DNA of 64,000 nucleotides from Conus ventricosus (lineage: Eukaryota > Mollusca > Gastropoda > Neogastropoda > Conidae), in NCBI GenBank assembly GCA_018398815.1, contig CM031601.1, forward strand, positions 28,445,745 through 28,509,744, read 5' to 3'. The notes under the pieces are model-generated. The model was not told the origin of the DNA. It saw only the letters and a list, made by a program, of their open reading frames with translations, and ran no database searches. The translations under genes and the position numbers were made by a program. Below, piece by piece: positions 34,673-46,369 of the stretch (positions within the stretch are counted from its first letter, which is position 1; every line of letters begins with the position of its first letter).

Positions 34673-34974
34673 AAAGTGATTGCTGTTCTCGTTGTGAAAA
34701 CTGTAACGATGACCTGAAGAAGCTAACAAGTGACCGTACATTGCCCTCAGGATGCTCTCCCACGGCGAAAACGCTTGTCATGTGACTCGGTTATACAACT
34801 GCCCTAGCTCGTTGTCCTGACAGGAAGAGGAAAAATACTGTTATTGTTCATTAGGGGAACCGTGGGGGTCAGTCGTCGTGTCCTCGCAAATGACCGAACC
34901 CCTCCCCACCCTCCACTCCCACCCACCCCGGTCGACGTCCCTTCGTCATCCACAATATGCTTCAGAAAAAGGAT

Positions 34975-35945
34975 AGGAAAGGAATGAAAGAGGCTGAATG
35001 TTTTGGTCTTCGTTAAGATAGAAATTGCTGACTTTTTTGTCTTCCTCGAGATAGAAAAGGAATGAAGAGGCCGACTTTTTGGTCTTTCTTTGGAGGCTGA
35101 CTTTTTTGGTCTACCTTAAGATAGAAAAGAAATGAAAGAGGCTGACTTTTTTGGTCTTCGTTAAGATAGAAAAGAAATGAAAGAGGCTGAATGTTTTGGT
35201 CTTTAAGAGAGAAATAAGGTTGATTTTTTTTGGTTTTCGTCAAGATAGAAAAGGCTGACTTTTTTGGTCTTCCTGAACATAGAAAAGGAATGAAAAAGGC
35301 TGACCTTTTATCTTCCTTAAAGTAGAAAAGGAATGAAGAGGCTGACTTTTTTTTATCTTCCTTAGAGTAGAAAAGGAATGAAGAGGCTGACTTTTTTTTA
35401 TCTTCCTAATGAAGAGGCTGACTTTTTTTTTTATCTTCCTTAAAGTAGAAAAAGAATGAAGAGGCTGACTTTTTTGGTCTTCCTTTAGAGGCTGACTTTT
35501 TTGGTCTTCCTTCAGATAGAAAAGGAATGAAAAGGCTGACTTTTTTGGTCTTCCTTCAGATAGAAAAGGAATGAACAGGCTGACTTTTTGGTCTTCCTTC
35601 AGCTAGAAAAGGAATGAACAGGCTTGACTTTTTGGTCTTCCTTAAGGTAGAAAAGGAATGAAAAGCTGACTTCTTGGTCTTTCTTCAGCTAGAAAAAATA
35701 GGCGGACTTTTTTGGTCTTCCTTCAGATAGAAAAGGAATGAACAGGCTGACTTTTTGGTCTTCCTTCAGCTTGAAAAGGAATGAACAGGCTGACTTTTTG
35801 GTCTTCCTTAAGGTAGAAAAGGAATGAAAAGGCTGACTTCTTGGTCTTTCTTCAGCTAGAAAAGGAATGAAGAGGCTGACTTTTTTGGTCTTCCTTCAGC
35901 TAGAAAAGGAATGAACAGGCTGACTTTTTGGTCTTCCTTAAGTGC
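34975..35945. repeat. Degenerate minisatellite, about 43-bp unit
   Basis: About 22 units built from ggaatgaagaggctgacttt, tttggtcttcctt and agatagaaaa, with unit-length variation from T-run changes and several partial units. The array ends sharply at 35,945. Confidence 0.93.
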
Positions 35946-36044
35946 CTTTTTTTTCCTTGCCGCTCACCCTGGCTCCTTTTGCATAGCTACATCAAGGTTC
36001 CGTCCTGCAGCGGACTCGGCCCACTAGGCTTCTCAACATCAAGT

Positions 36045-36721
36045 CCGTTGGGAGACGGCTCACCAGGGGAGACACGTACTACACTGCTGCACTGCTGCAC
36101 AGCCACTTCGGTGATATTCAGTGATAGCGTTTCTTCTGGTTAAGTTATGATAATGATAATAACCGCAGGTCGTCACCATAAAAGGCACAACTGACGATAG
36201 TTATTGCCTGACTGCGGAGCTAGTGTGAGTAAACGACCCCTTCCTGAAGCCGCCATCGGACCCATCCACCTGCATGCAGCCTCCTTGAACGTGCAAAGAT
36301 CGACCTTTGAGATGCACCTGTCGGAGCCACAGGCGTGAAAAGGGACACCGAAACTGAGCTCACCACGACAGCAGGGCATGGAAGTCCATAGAATTTGAAA
36401 CATTTTTTGTCTTTTGATCGAGGAAACTGATGAAGAAGCTGCTTCTACGGTGTTCGATTCTTGACCAAGACTAACATGGCAGGTCTGTATCTAGGTTTTC
36501 TTTCATAATACATCCCGGCATCAACCAGACCCGGAGAAACCTGCAGTTTGGGTAGGAAAAATTTGGGCAGCACCCTCAGAGACGCATCCATGAGTCGATG
36601 AATCGCAAACTGTGGGATTCCAGTTTTCTTACTGAACGCACGAAGAAATGCCTTTGATGTAATTTGAAGCTATGACCTTTCAGCGATCCTGCAGTGCTGA
36701 CCACGACCCCATTTCGACCGG
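36045..36721 (-). mobile_element. Dispersed tRNA-headed SINE-like element, copy 2
   Basis: On the minus strand a tRNA-like head (36,721-36,663: GTGGTCAGCACTGCAG and, later, AGCTTCAAATTAC) is followed by CATGGATGCGTCTCTGAGGG (near 36,590), TTGATGCCGGG (near 36,515) and an end at 36,128-36,061 with cactgaatatcaccgaa and gtgtctcccctggtgag. The same segments occur in the same order at 46,370-47,010. About 650 bp in total. Confidence 0.5.
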
Positions 36722-36769
36722 TGAAAGATCTGACCAGGAATAGTGTAGGACGTATGTGCTGGAACTGAC

Positions 36770-37885
36770 GTTCGACGTGGAGGAAAAAAAAAATGGGTGT
36801 AAAGGGAAGGGAGGTTAAACTGACATGCCGTAGGAAAATGGACATGGGAGAGGGGTGGGGGGTTTGAGACCGGACATGGGGAGAATGGATGTGGAGGGAC
36901 ACGGTCAGGCGTCACATCGAGCTGGGGGGAGAAACGTGCATAGGAGAAAGGGGGCACAAGCTAACATTTGACTTAGGGCGAGGGGGTGAAGGGATCAAAC
37001 TGGCATGTGACTTGGGGGAGAATAGTGGTAAGGAGCACGGAATCGAACTGATCGATTTAAAAAGAATAGGTGTAAGGACCAGGGAATCGAACTGATCCGA
37101 TTTAAAAAAAGAATAGGTGTAAGGACCAGGGAATCGAAACTGATCCTTATTTGAAGAGAATAGGTGCGGGGAGAAGAAAGTCAAACTGACGTCTGACGGT
37201 TGAGAGACATGTGTGTAAGAAGAGGGGAATCAAACGGACATCCACCTTGGGGGGTGAACAGGGGGGTTGGGATTGGGGTCAAAGTGGCATTTGACTGGTG
37301 GAGAATAGTTGTAGGGAAAGGGGGTCGGACCGACATCCGCCAGGGGAGAATGGGTTTGTGGGAAGTGTGTCCAGTTGACATCCGACCTTGGAAGAACTGG
37401 TGTACAATGGGGGGGGGGGGGGGGGGGGGGGGGGTTATACCGACATCCAACTTGAGGACAATGGGTGCGGGGAGGAACGTTGTCAAACTTACATTTGACT
37501 GGGGGGGGAGGGGGCGGGGGGGGTTATGGGAAGAAGGGTGTTAAACTGACATTTAACTGGCGGAGAGGGGGGGGGGGGGGTCGGGGAGAAGGGTGTTAAA
37601 CTGACATTTGACTTAGGGGGGAGGGTTGTCAAACTGACTTTTGACGTGGAGGGGGGGGGGGGGGAGGGAGGTTTGTGGGGAGAAGGGTGTTATGATGGGG
37701 GAAGGAAGATGAGTGTCAAAAAGGAAATTTTTCTTCTAAAATTACGTCTAACCTAACATACTTGACGTGGCTAAAGCTAGGCCACCCGCCGAAGGTCGGT
37801 CGGGTACCCGATCTCCAGGCCAAAGCCTGCCTCATCACAGCCGGCTCACCCTCAATGACTAACCCCTGACCTGGGGCCATCACAC

Positions 37886-37943
<58 letters not shown>

Positions 37944-38060
37944 ACAGGCGATCCCGTGGGCAGTCTGTCCCGGCACTCAGTGCCTGGGAACGGCTTCCCT
38001 CAGCCAGTGGGCCCTGCGGGTGATCAGGTCGGGGTGTCGCCTTCATGGGGCACAGGTAAG

Positions 38061-38128
<68 letters not shown>

Positions 38129-38900
38129 ACGCCTTTTTTCGCTCCTCCTCGGGATCCCCTGGTCCTCTCGGTGTCGAATCGACATGACTTGGAGAGAATG
38201 GGTATGGGTTGAAGCGTGTCAAAATGAATCTGACTTGGAGAATATGGGAGTAGGAAGAGGCAACTCGACAAGGGGGGTTTGGGATGGGGATTGGGATTGT
38301 GGAGAATGGGTTAGGGGGTCGCACTGACTTGGGGGGAGAATGGGTTTACAGAGAAAGAGTTGTTAAACTCGGAGGAAAATGGGTGGGTGTCGAACATCTA
38401 CCTTAGGGGTGACCAGGTAAAGGGAGAACATGATCAGACTGTTATCTGTCTGGGGGTGAGGTGGGGAGAGAGAATCGATGTTGATGAAGGGAGTTAAACA
38501 GACGTCTGGCTTCGATAGAATAGGTTAGAATAGAAGAACGGCGGTGGATTAAACTGACACTGAGGAGAACGAACGTCAGGAGGTCGAACTGACATTTGGG
38601 ACAATGGGTTGTAGGAAAAAGGAAAGCCAGATTGACGTATGGCATGAGGAGGAGGAGGGGGTCATTGGAGTATGGTTGAAGGGGTAGGGGGTCAACTGAC
38701 ATCTGACTTTGGGAGAAAGGGCGTAGATGGGAGCCAAACCGTGCACTTCGATCTAGATCTGATGGCCTGATGAGACCGACATCTGATTTGGGGTGTACAG
38801 GTGAAGAGCAATGGGGTCAAGCTGGACCTGTGACTTGGGCCGAAAGTGGGGAGAAATGGCGTCAAACTGACGTCTGACTTGTTGAAAATGGGTGAGGGGA
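36770..38900. repeat. Very degenerate minisatellite, about 50-60 bp unit
   Basis: Loose repeats of gggagaatgggt, aaactgacat and tgacttgg across about 2.1 kb, with local near-perfect pairs (aaagaataggtgtaaggacc at about 37,060 and 37,108). Homopolymers have expanded inside it: G at 37,409-37,434, C at 37,887-37,943 (57 bases) and C at 38,061-38,126 (66 bases). Confidence 0.85.
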
Positions 38901-39001
38901 GAAGACGTCAAAACTGATATTTGACATTGACACACTGCATACCCCACTCCAGTGTTGCCTAAAATCCGATTCAAGTTTTTGAAAAAATGGTCTTGGGAAG
39001 A

Positions 39002-39024
39002 GGGGGGGGGGGGGGGGGGGGGGG
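39002..39024. repeat. Poly-G run
   Basis: Twenty-three G, followed by mixed purine sequence. Confidence 0.95.
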
Positions 39025-39399
39025 AATGGGCGTGGGTTTGGGAAGACAGACTAGGAGAGAGAGAGAGGGCGATTTGAATGCAACAGGAGATCGCCTTCAC
39101 AGGCAGACGATTCCACCCTCGCCACCGATGATACTTGATCTTGCAACAGTCTTGAAAATGAACACGGGTTTTGGCAGATAATGCCGTGTAGGGATAGGTA
39201 TGTAATGTTTGTCAATGGATATGTGGAGTTCAGTTTAAGAAAAAAGGGTACACAGACCATATATCGGCACAAAAATTCCATGTTCATGAACTCGCATATA
39301 TGCAAACTTTTGCCTTCACCATTGCACACGCACATCCATGCACACTGGCTCAGGTGTTGGCTAGCTCGCACAATATCAACAACCATCAATCATTGTTTG

Positions 39400-41300
39400 C
39401 GTAGAAACAGTTTCTAATCCAGTGAAGCTCCTTCGTACAATATCCGTGAAACTGTATTGTGACAAAAATTTCAAAACATGACGCTAATCGATTCCAATCA
39501 AAGCACACCAACTGGACCTTCACATTATGACATTTCTTGCACATTTAATCTCGGTTCACACAAACGGAGACATTATCTAACCCAGCTGTCTCCTCGCTGA
39601 ATTTCATCCGATCAAAAACGACCACAAAGGCCCCGTCTCGCAAGTTACAGGCAGCATACGCCTAATGGTCATATTGATGGCGGCGACAGATGAGCGAGTC
39701 AGCTAGAAATGATACTACACATGGAAAAAGATGGAACAACGAAAAGCAAACGGCTAGGAGTTTCACCCCTTCTACCTCCGAGCAAAACGATAAAATTGTT
39801 TTCCTTTTAGACAAACTTCTGAAGTCTGAATAAAAACTTAGGCACAAAATACCCCCTCCCTAACAGGAACCCAATGTTCCTCCATCTACTGCATTTAATC
39901 ACAAAATCATCATGTTCAACATGGAAGTTGTGAAGATATTTTTAAATGGCTTCAGTTCATACCTACTTGCTCCTAAGCAGCAACGAAGCAACAGCCGCGA
40001 CTTGGTTTGTCCCTTCTGAACGATATTTACACAAGTCGGCTATCAACTGGGTCGCAAGTGCTATGCCGTCAGGTAACCATGGCAAATCAGTTATGGCAAA
40101 GCTAATTTTTTGGTTTGTCAGCATGCAACAATGAGAGAAGCCGGTGATGAAACGGCAGCAGTATGAAGGCGATTTGTGCCATGACAAAGATGGCAGAAGG
40201 CTCGTTCCTGTTATCGCAAGACTGACAAGGCTTAATTGTTCGTTCCCGTCCTGTAAAAAAAAAAAATGAAAACTACATGACAACAGCGACAAGAGGCTAT
40301 TTTCCGCCACGAAAACTGCAGCAAACTGATGCAAGAAACGATAGAATTTAGCCTAGTTCTAACCCAATGACGACACAGTCTGGTTTCTGAGAGAATATTA
40401 CCGATTTCAAAAGGACAACATCAATAGCTGGCTGACAGAAAGGCCAATTCCCACCTCGACACAACACAACAGACATAACAAGAACTTAAGCTGCTTCATA
40501 GCTATCGGGGGACTGACACCAGGGCGTTTCTATCACAAGCTCAATTTCACCGAGCACTCCTGTACATTCCCACTGCAACTGCAGTTCAGTTACAATCCGT
40601 TTTCCATCGACAAAAGCAGAATAACACTTTACAGAGCCATGAATGGGGGTGAACCACGCAACAGGCACATCAAATCACACGGTTAAACTACTGAACAGAC
40701 TCATTCTTTTCTATCACATCACATCACATCACATCCACATAGTTCATGAAATTCCGACTGAAATCATCCAGCAATGTGACACAATCAGTGATATCTTTTC
40801 CGATGAGAAGATCAACTGAAAAAAAAAAAAAACCTGTACAACTTTCTTACAAAACTGGGTGAAAAAAAAAAACCCACTGAAAATCCGTTTTCATGGATAA
40901 TCCTCGTGTTAAGGATTATTTGTTACGTCTTTTATGTAATTCGGTATATTTTTGCTGGTCTTCGTTACATTTGCTCATTTCTTTAATCTTTTTTTAATCT
41001 GTCGGACTGGTACGACCGCTTTAGATTTACAAAAAAATACATCGAAGCAATCTTTCAGAAGCATGTAGAGCTCCGTGACTAATGAAAGTGACCACAGCAC
41101 TGTTAGGAAAGGAAGAGAAGCACAGTCGAGTGTATCTCCTCTCCTGTGGCAACACGTTTCTGAACGGAACCGTAACGGCTTGTGTGTACTTCATTTTGAT
41201 ACTATTCCAGAAGGAAAAAAGAAGCTTCAGCAATATAAATAGAGAAAAGGTAAGTTTTTCACTGAACTTTATCATTTTTCATCATGACTTGAGACATTAT
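39400..41300 (-). other. Coding-like stretches on the minus strand, unrecognised
   Basis: Three places have a strong pyrimidine tract plus AG followed by plausible coding sequence. At 40,815 a 14-T tract and CAG precede DLLIGKDITDCVTLLDDFSR. At about 40,255 a T tract and ACAG precede a 95-codon frame (DGNEQLSLVSLAITG...) ending at TAG beside a donor-like GTATGA. At about 41,222 an AG precedes a 60-codon frame. A fourth open piece (40,668-40,486) reads PVAWFTPIHGSVKCYSAF and ends at TAA. I cannot join them into one frame or name a family. They may be exons of a second gene downstream of the death-fold gene, or long 3' UTR. Confidence 0.3.
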
Positions 41301-41525
41301 TGTATAATGATACATTTCTTTGTCCATTCTCTGGCAAATAAAGCAAATGAGATCAGTGCGTCTGTCTTTTAATGGCAGTATTTTTTTAAATGTTTTTTCC
41401 CTTGATGAATGTACGAGGTGGGAGTGGAGGGAGAGGGGGAGTAAAATAAATCGCTCAACTCTTGGTCCGATCATGGACCACCGACTGAAAAAACCGTTAA
41501 AATGCTTTTGCAACTTGTGAACGAA

Positions 41526-42630
41526 TCAAACTCTGGAAATTTTACCGCCCTGCTCAAGGACCACCGTGTTTCTGGCACCGTAGGCAGGAGGAGCACCAAG
41601 TTTGGAACCTGCTGACGCTCGTTTGTCCCACACTGCCAGCACGTCTCTGGAGGGCTGCGCGGCCGGACTCTCATCCACAGGGGGCGGGGCTGGCTTCTCG
41701 CTCTGAGCCAAGGCGTTGGCCCGTTCCCTCTGTGTACTGTTCGCTATCCTCTCCTTCTGAAAGGACGTGGTAGGCTTACTCTTCTGGAAAGGGGAGAAGG
41801 GCCTGTCTCTCGGAGTCTGAAGCCCCCACTCTTTGCATGCTGAGCAGCGGTGGCCGCTAGTTTCTGTCTGTCGAGCGGAGAGTTGGACCTGGCCGCTTTG
41901 TTACCTTCTGGGGAAAAAGCCCGACGGGGTTTGTCCTTTTCAAAAGGCGAAAACTGTCTCGAAGCTCTGTCCTTCTCGAAAGGCGGAAAACGGTCGTGAC
42001 GACTTATCGAAAGGCGAAAAGGGTCTGTTCCTAGCTGCCGAGTCTGGTTTGTTATCACGTCCTTCGCCAAAGGCGATAGAGGTCTCTCTTTTGCCGTGTC
42101 GGCAGCTGGTTTGTCTCGGGGTTGAGATGGGGTGGGCTTGTTCTTGTGGAACGGCGAGAAGGATCTATCCCTTGGAACAGGCAGACCACGCCTCTCCTGC
42201 TGCTGATTGGTCTGGCGGCGTTGTTCTTGGAGCCTGGAGCGGTCTTCTCCTCGGGGACAACAGGAGCCACCCTCTCCTTCAGGACCGCCGACTTCGGTCT
42301 CTCCTGTGGAGGGACAGCTTCCTTCTCGGTCCGGCCATCGACACTGGCCGAAGAGGTTTGGACTTGTCTTTACGTGCAGCGCTAACTGCAGGAACCTCCA
42401 CTGTCGGCGAGGCCTTCACAGGATGGGAAACGGAATCGAAAGTCTTGGACCTTAACCTGGGCACCCTGGACATCGGCCTTGACCTTGCCTGAGATGCTGA
42501 AGCACATGACTCGAGAGGCGGAGTGGCCACAGAAGCAGACACTGGGGGAGGAGGGGTGGAGGCAGGGGTGGGTCATCGCCGGAGGGACGGTACTGGGTGT
42601 GGATTCTCGAGTTCTGGATCTCCAGCTCGT
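41526..42630 (-). CDS. Death-domain/CARD gene, last exon (Pro/Ser/Lys-rich tail)
   Basis: The acceptor is ctttgcag before base 42,630. The exon starts in phase 1, completing Asp with the G that ends the 45.64-kb exon, and reads DELEIQNSRIHTQYRPSG, then PPLPPPLL. The rest is a disordered, basic, Ser/Pro-rich tail with repeated motifs: RSFSPFHK, RPLSPLAK, RPFSPFDK, RQFSPFEK, RSNSPLDR and RPFSPFQK. It ends VVLEQGGKISRV and TGA at 41,526. The tail does not stay in one frame. I count at least five frame changes, for example at a C run near 42,545, where one missing C would join PPLLP to VSASVATPP. The matching motif on both sides of each break shows the tail is one coding unit damaged by single-base indels, either assembly errors or pseudogene decay. 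Long plus-strand frames here are shadows. Confidence 0.6.
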
Positions 42631-42862
42631 CTGCAAAGAAATGAAGACATGCTGAGAGTTCCTGGAGCAACGTAACTCTCGGTCCCTATTTAACGCTGGT
42701 TAGAGTAGTACCATGAGGGCGATTAACTACCACTGTATGATCTTTACAGCAGTCCCCGACATATTTTGAAGTTTGCTTTAAATGTTTACATAATGAATTC
42801 CACTCTCAATTTGACAGTGAAAAATAATAGTTATATATGATAAAAACTCTTACATTGTTCAC

Positions 42863-42918
<56 letters not shown>

Positions 42919-45639
42919 GGGGGCGGGGGAGGGGAGATCCTGTTCACATGTGCATTAGTGCAACATCTTAAATTTTCATGGCTTGCAGAGGGTTAGAAAT
43001 AGAAGTGTGTAGCAAGAAAGAGTTAGCATCTTGTTCAATACACACTTCTGCTTGGCATCTATGTGGGCTGAATCATTTCTGAATTGGCAACAAAGTAACT
43101 ATCAAAAGATGTTTTATCTTTTCATGACACGCGCTCTTCCTTGCTCTCTCTCCCACCATGAAATACACTCTTCCTCGCTCTATCTCGCCAAACGCACGCA
43201 CACTCTACCCTATGTGGCTTGTGGGGAAGAGGGATGTGGTGGGGGGGGGGGGGGGGGGGGGGGGGGAGGGGCGCTAAACTGAGGCTAATGCAATGATCAC
43301 TACTCACTGCCGCCACCAATGATTTTTTTTTTTTTTTTAACCTTACACGCAAAATCACTACATTTACCGTTTCTTTTGCTATGCACGCAAAACCAACAGT
43401 ACCACCGTTTCCTCGGCATGCATATAAAATAACTTAAAACCACAATTTTTCAGCCTGGCATACAAAACCACCATTACGATGATTCTCCCTTCCTGCCCCC
43501 CCGCCTCCACCCCCCCCCCCCCCCCCCCCCCCCCCCACATACAAAATCACCTGCACACTAATTTCTCTTCATCATACAAAGGCGACTCAATACACGAAAA
43601 ATCACAATGACTTCTCCCCTTGCATACAAAATCACTACCATAATTATTTCTACCATGCAGAAAAAAAATCACCACTATTTCTCTACCATGTATTTAAAAA
43701 AAATCTGCACTAATTCCCACCACGCATACAAAATCACCACTGCTATTATTTCTTCACCATGCATACAAAAATCACCTCCACTGAATATATAATCACCATA
43801 ACAACTTCTCTCCATGCATACAAATTCACCCTCGCTATAATATATCTGTGCCAGGCAAACAAACAAAAATCATCACCACTGTGTTTTCTCTGCCATGCAA
43901 AAAAGAAAAATCACTACCACTGTTATTTCTTCGCCATGCACACAAAATCACTACCTCAACCATTTAACCATCTTGCATTCAAAATCACTACTAAGCTTAC
44001 TATGATTTCTTTGCCATACACACAAAATTACACCTCATTTCTCTAGAGTACAAAGTTGCAAAAAAAAAACAAAAAAAAAAACTTGCCGTCACTATGGGTT
44101 TTTTTTTAATGCATATGGTACCGCCGTAAGCATTATTTCCCTGCCATGTGTACAAATCCCCACCACTTTCATGTCTCTGCCAGGAATTTAAATTAAAAAA
44201 AAAAAAAAAAAATCACGGATATTGTGGCATGGATACAAAATAATCGAAACCAGTATTTCTCTGTCATGTGTACAAAATCCCATCCCCACACCACAATGTC
44301 TCTGCCATACATACGAAAACACAACTGTTTCTCTGGCATACATGCAAAATCACCAAAACCATTATTTCTCTCCCATATGTACAATACCATCACCACCGAG
44401 ATTTTTCTGCCATGCCTACAAAATCACCACCACTATGATATCTGTCATGCGTACAGAATCACCGTCACTATTTCTTTGCCATTCGTACAAAATTACCTCC
44501 ACTATGATTTCTCTGCCATGCCTACAAAATCACCACCACTGTGATTTCTCTGCCACATGTACAAAATCACCACCACAATGATTTATCTGTCATGCCTACA
44601 AAACCACCACCACTATGATTTCTCTGTCATGCCTACAAAATCACCACCACTATGATTTCTCTGTCATGCCTACAAAATCACCACCACTATGATTTCTCTG
44701 TCATGCCTACAAAATCACCACTACAATGATTTCACTGCCATGCCTACAAAATCACCACCACTATGATTTCTCTGCCATGCCTACAAAGTCACAACCACTA
44801 TGATTTCACTGCCATGCCTACAAAATCACCACCACTATGATTTCTCTGCTATGCCTACAAAATCACCACCACTATGATTTCACTGCCATGCCTACAAAAT
44901 CACCACCACTATGATTTCTCTGCCATGCCTACAAAATCACCACCACTATGATTTCACTGCCATGCCTACAAAATCACCACCACTATGATTCCATGCCTAC
45001 AAAATCACCACCACTATGATTTCACTGCCATGCCTACAAAATCACCACAACTATGATTCCATACCTACAAAATCACCACCACTATGGTTTCTCTGCCACA
45101 TGTACAAAATCACCACCACTATGATTTCACTGCCATGCCTACAAAATCACCACCACTATGATTCCATGCCTACAAAATCACCACCACTATGGTTTCTCTG
45201 CCACATGTACAAAATCACCACCACTATGGTTTCTCTGCCACATGTACAAAACCACCACCACTATGATTCCATGCCTACAAAATCACCACCACTATGGTTT
45301 CTCTGCCACATGTACAAAACCACCACCACTACGATTCCATGCCTACAAAATCACCACCACTATGGTTTCTCTGCCACATGTACAAAATCGCCACCACTAT
45401 GATTTCTCTGCCACATGTACAAAACCACCACCACTATGATTTCTCTGCCACATGTACAAAACCACCACCACTATGATTTCTCTGCCATGCCTACACCACT
45501 GTGATTTCCCTGCCTCACCACCGCTGACGTATACAAATAAAATCATCAACCACCACTACCCCCCTCCCTCCTACACACACTCTTCTTTGCATGCAAACCC
45601 ACCCCACCCACATGACCATGACCCAGTCGCTGCACTGAC
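42631..45639 (-). other. Intron of the death-domain/CARD gene
   Basis: GT..AG intron holding a GT microsatellite (42,866-42,914), poly-G (43,241-43,266), poly-C (43,510-43,536) and the 37-bp minisatellite. Confidence 0.6.
43380..45515. repeat. Minisatellite, 37-bp unit, intronic
   Basis: The unit is tttctctgccatgcctacaa followed by aatcaccaccactatga. The right part (44,500-45,500) is nearly homogeneous, with a shortened variant (gattccatgcctac) interspersed from 44,990. The left part (43,380-44,450) decays progressively so that only tgccatgcatacaaaa and atcaccac elements remain. Confidence 0.95.
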
Positions 45640-45772
45640 CTCTCAGCCTGTGGGCCAGCTGTGCACAGTGGGACCTGTCCAGGGCCAAGGCCAGTCGGGA
45701 CACCATGCCCGTGCCGCGGTACTCCGCCACGTGCCACAGACGACACACCGCGCGCTCCCGCTTCTCCAGCAC
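45640..45772 (-). CDS. Death-domain/CARD gene: second half of the CARD
   Basis: The acceptor ccttttcag precedes base 45,772 and the donor GAGAG/GTCAGT follows base 45,640. The exon is 133 bp, starts in phase 0 and ends in phase 1, fitting both neighbours. It encodes VLEKRERAVCRLWHVAEYRG, then TGMVSRLALALD and RSHCAQLAHRLR. This follows the CARD pattern for helices 4 to 6: the R-x-x-x-A/V-x-x-L-L-x-x-x-x-x-x-G segment, the F-x-x-F-x-x-A-L segment (LALAL) and the final L-A-x-x-L. CARDs are death-fold protein-protein interaction domains that recruit caspases or kinases. No frame damage is seen in this exon. Confidence 0.72.
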
Positions 45773-46369
45773 CTGAAAAGGCAGCATGTACTGTGGTGTC
45801 ATCATCGTCATCATTTACGTCACACCACCCACTACGTCATTCATTATCCCTCACGAAAATATAACGCGCACCGCAGTGCGTTCCCCATTTCCCGCTGGTA
45901 CACCGAAATGAACACCTGACAGCAACACTGCTGTTGACATGTATGTCACAGATGGCCCGCCCCTGAATGTCAAGAATACAATAACAAACACATGCATCTC
46001 GGAAGCTCTCACAAAGAGGGGTGTTAACAGGCAAAGACACGTCGCACTGCACGCTTCAGTTAAAACCTGTACTCTTCTTTGACAAATACATGCAAAATAA
46101 CTACCGTCGTTTCGTAGATTTGCTGTGCACGAATGTATTCACATTTATGATTGTGACGTATGAGAGAGAGAGAGAGCGCATCCTAAATGAATTCCACGGG
46201 TTATACGTGAAGGCCTTGTTGATCCCATAGTGACGTGGCTTGATCACCTCGCATGCATGCAACCCAAGTCAAAAGTATCGGGACAGACTGCAGACCATGG
46301 CTGGAAGAAGTAGATCCCATCAATGAGCGCTTGAACCCAATCTTTTAACCCGTGCAACCTTTTCAACAA

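Noticed and set aside
41833..42492. Plus-strand frame of 219 residues
   Set aside because: Antisense shadow of the Pro/Ser-rich terminal exon, which has splice, phase and motif support on the minus strand.
43380..45515. Tandem direct repeats considered as a CRISPR array
   Set aside because: Repeats are contiguous, without unique spacers, in an intron of a eukaryotic gene. The same holds for the other arrays.
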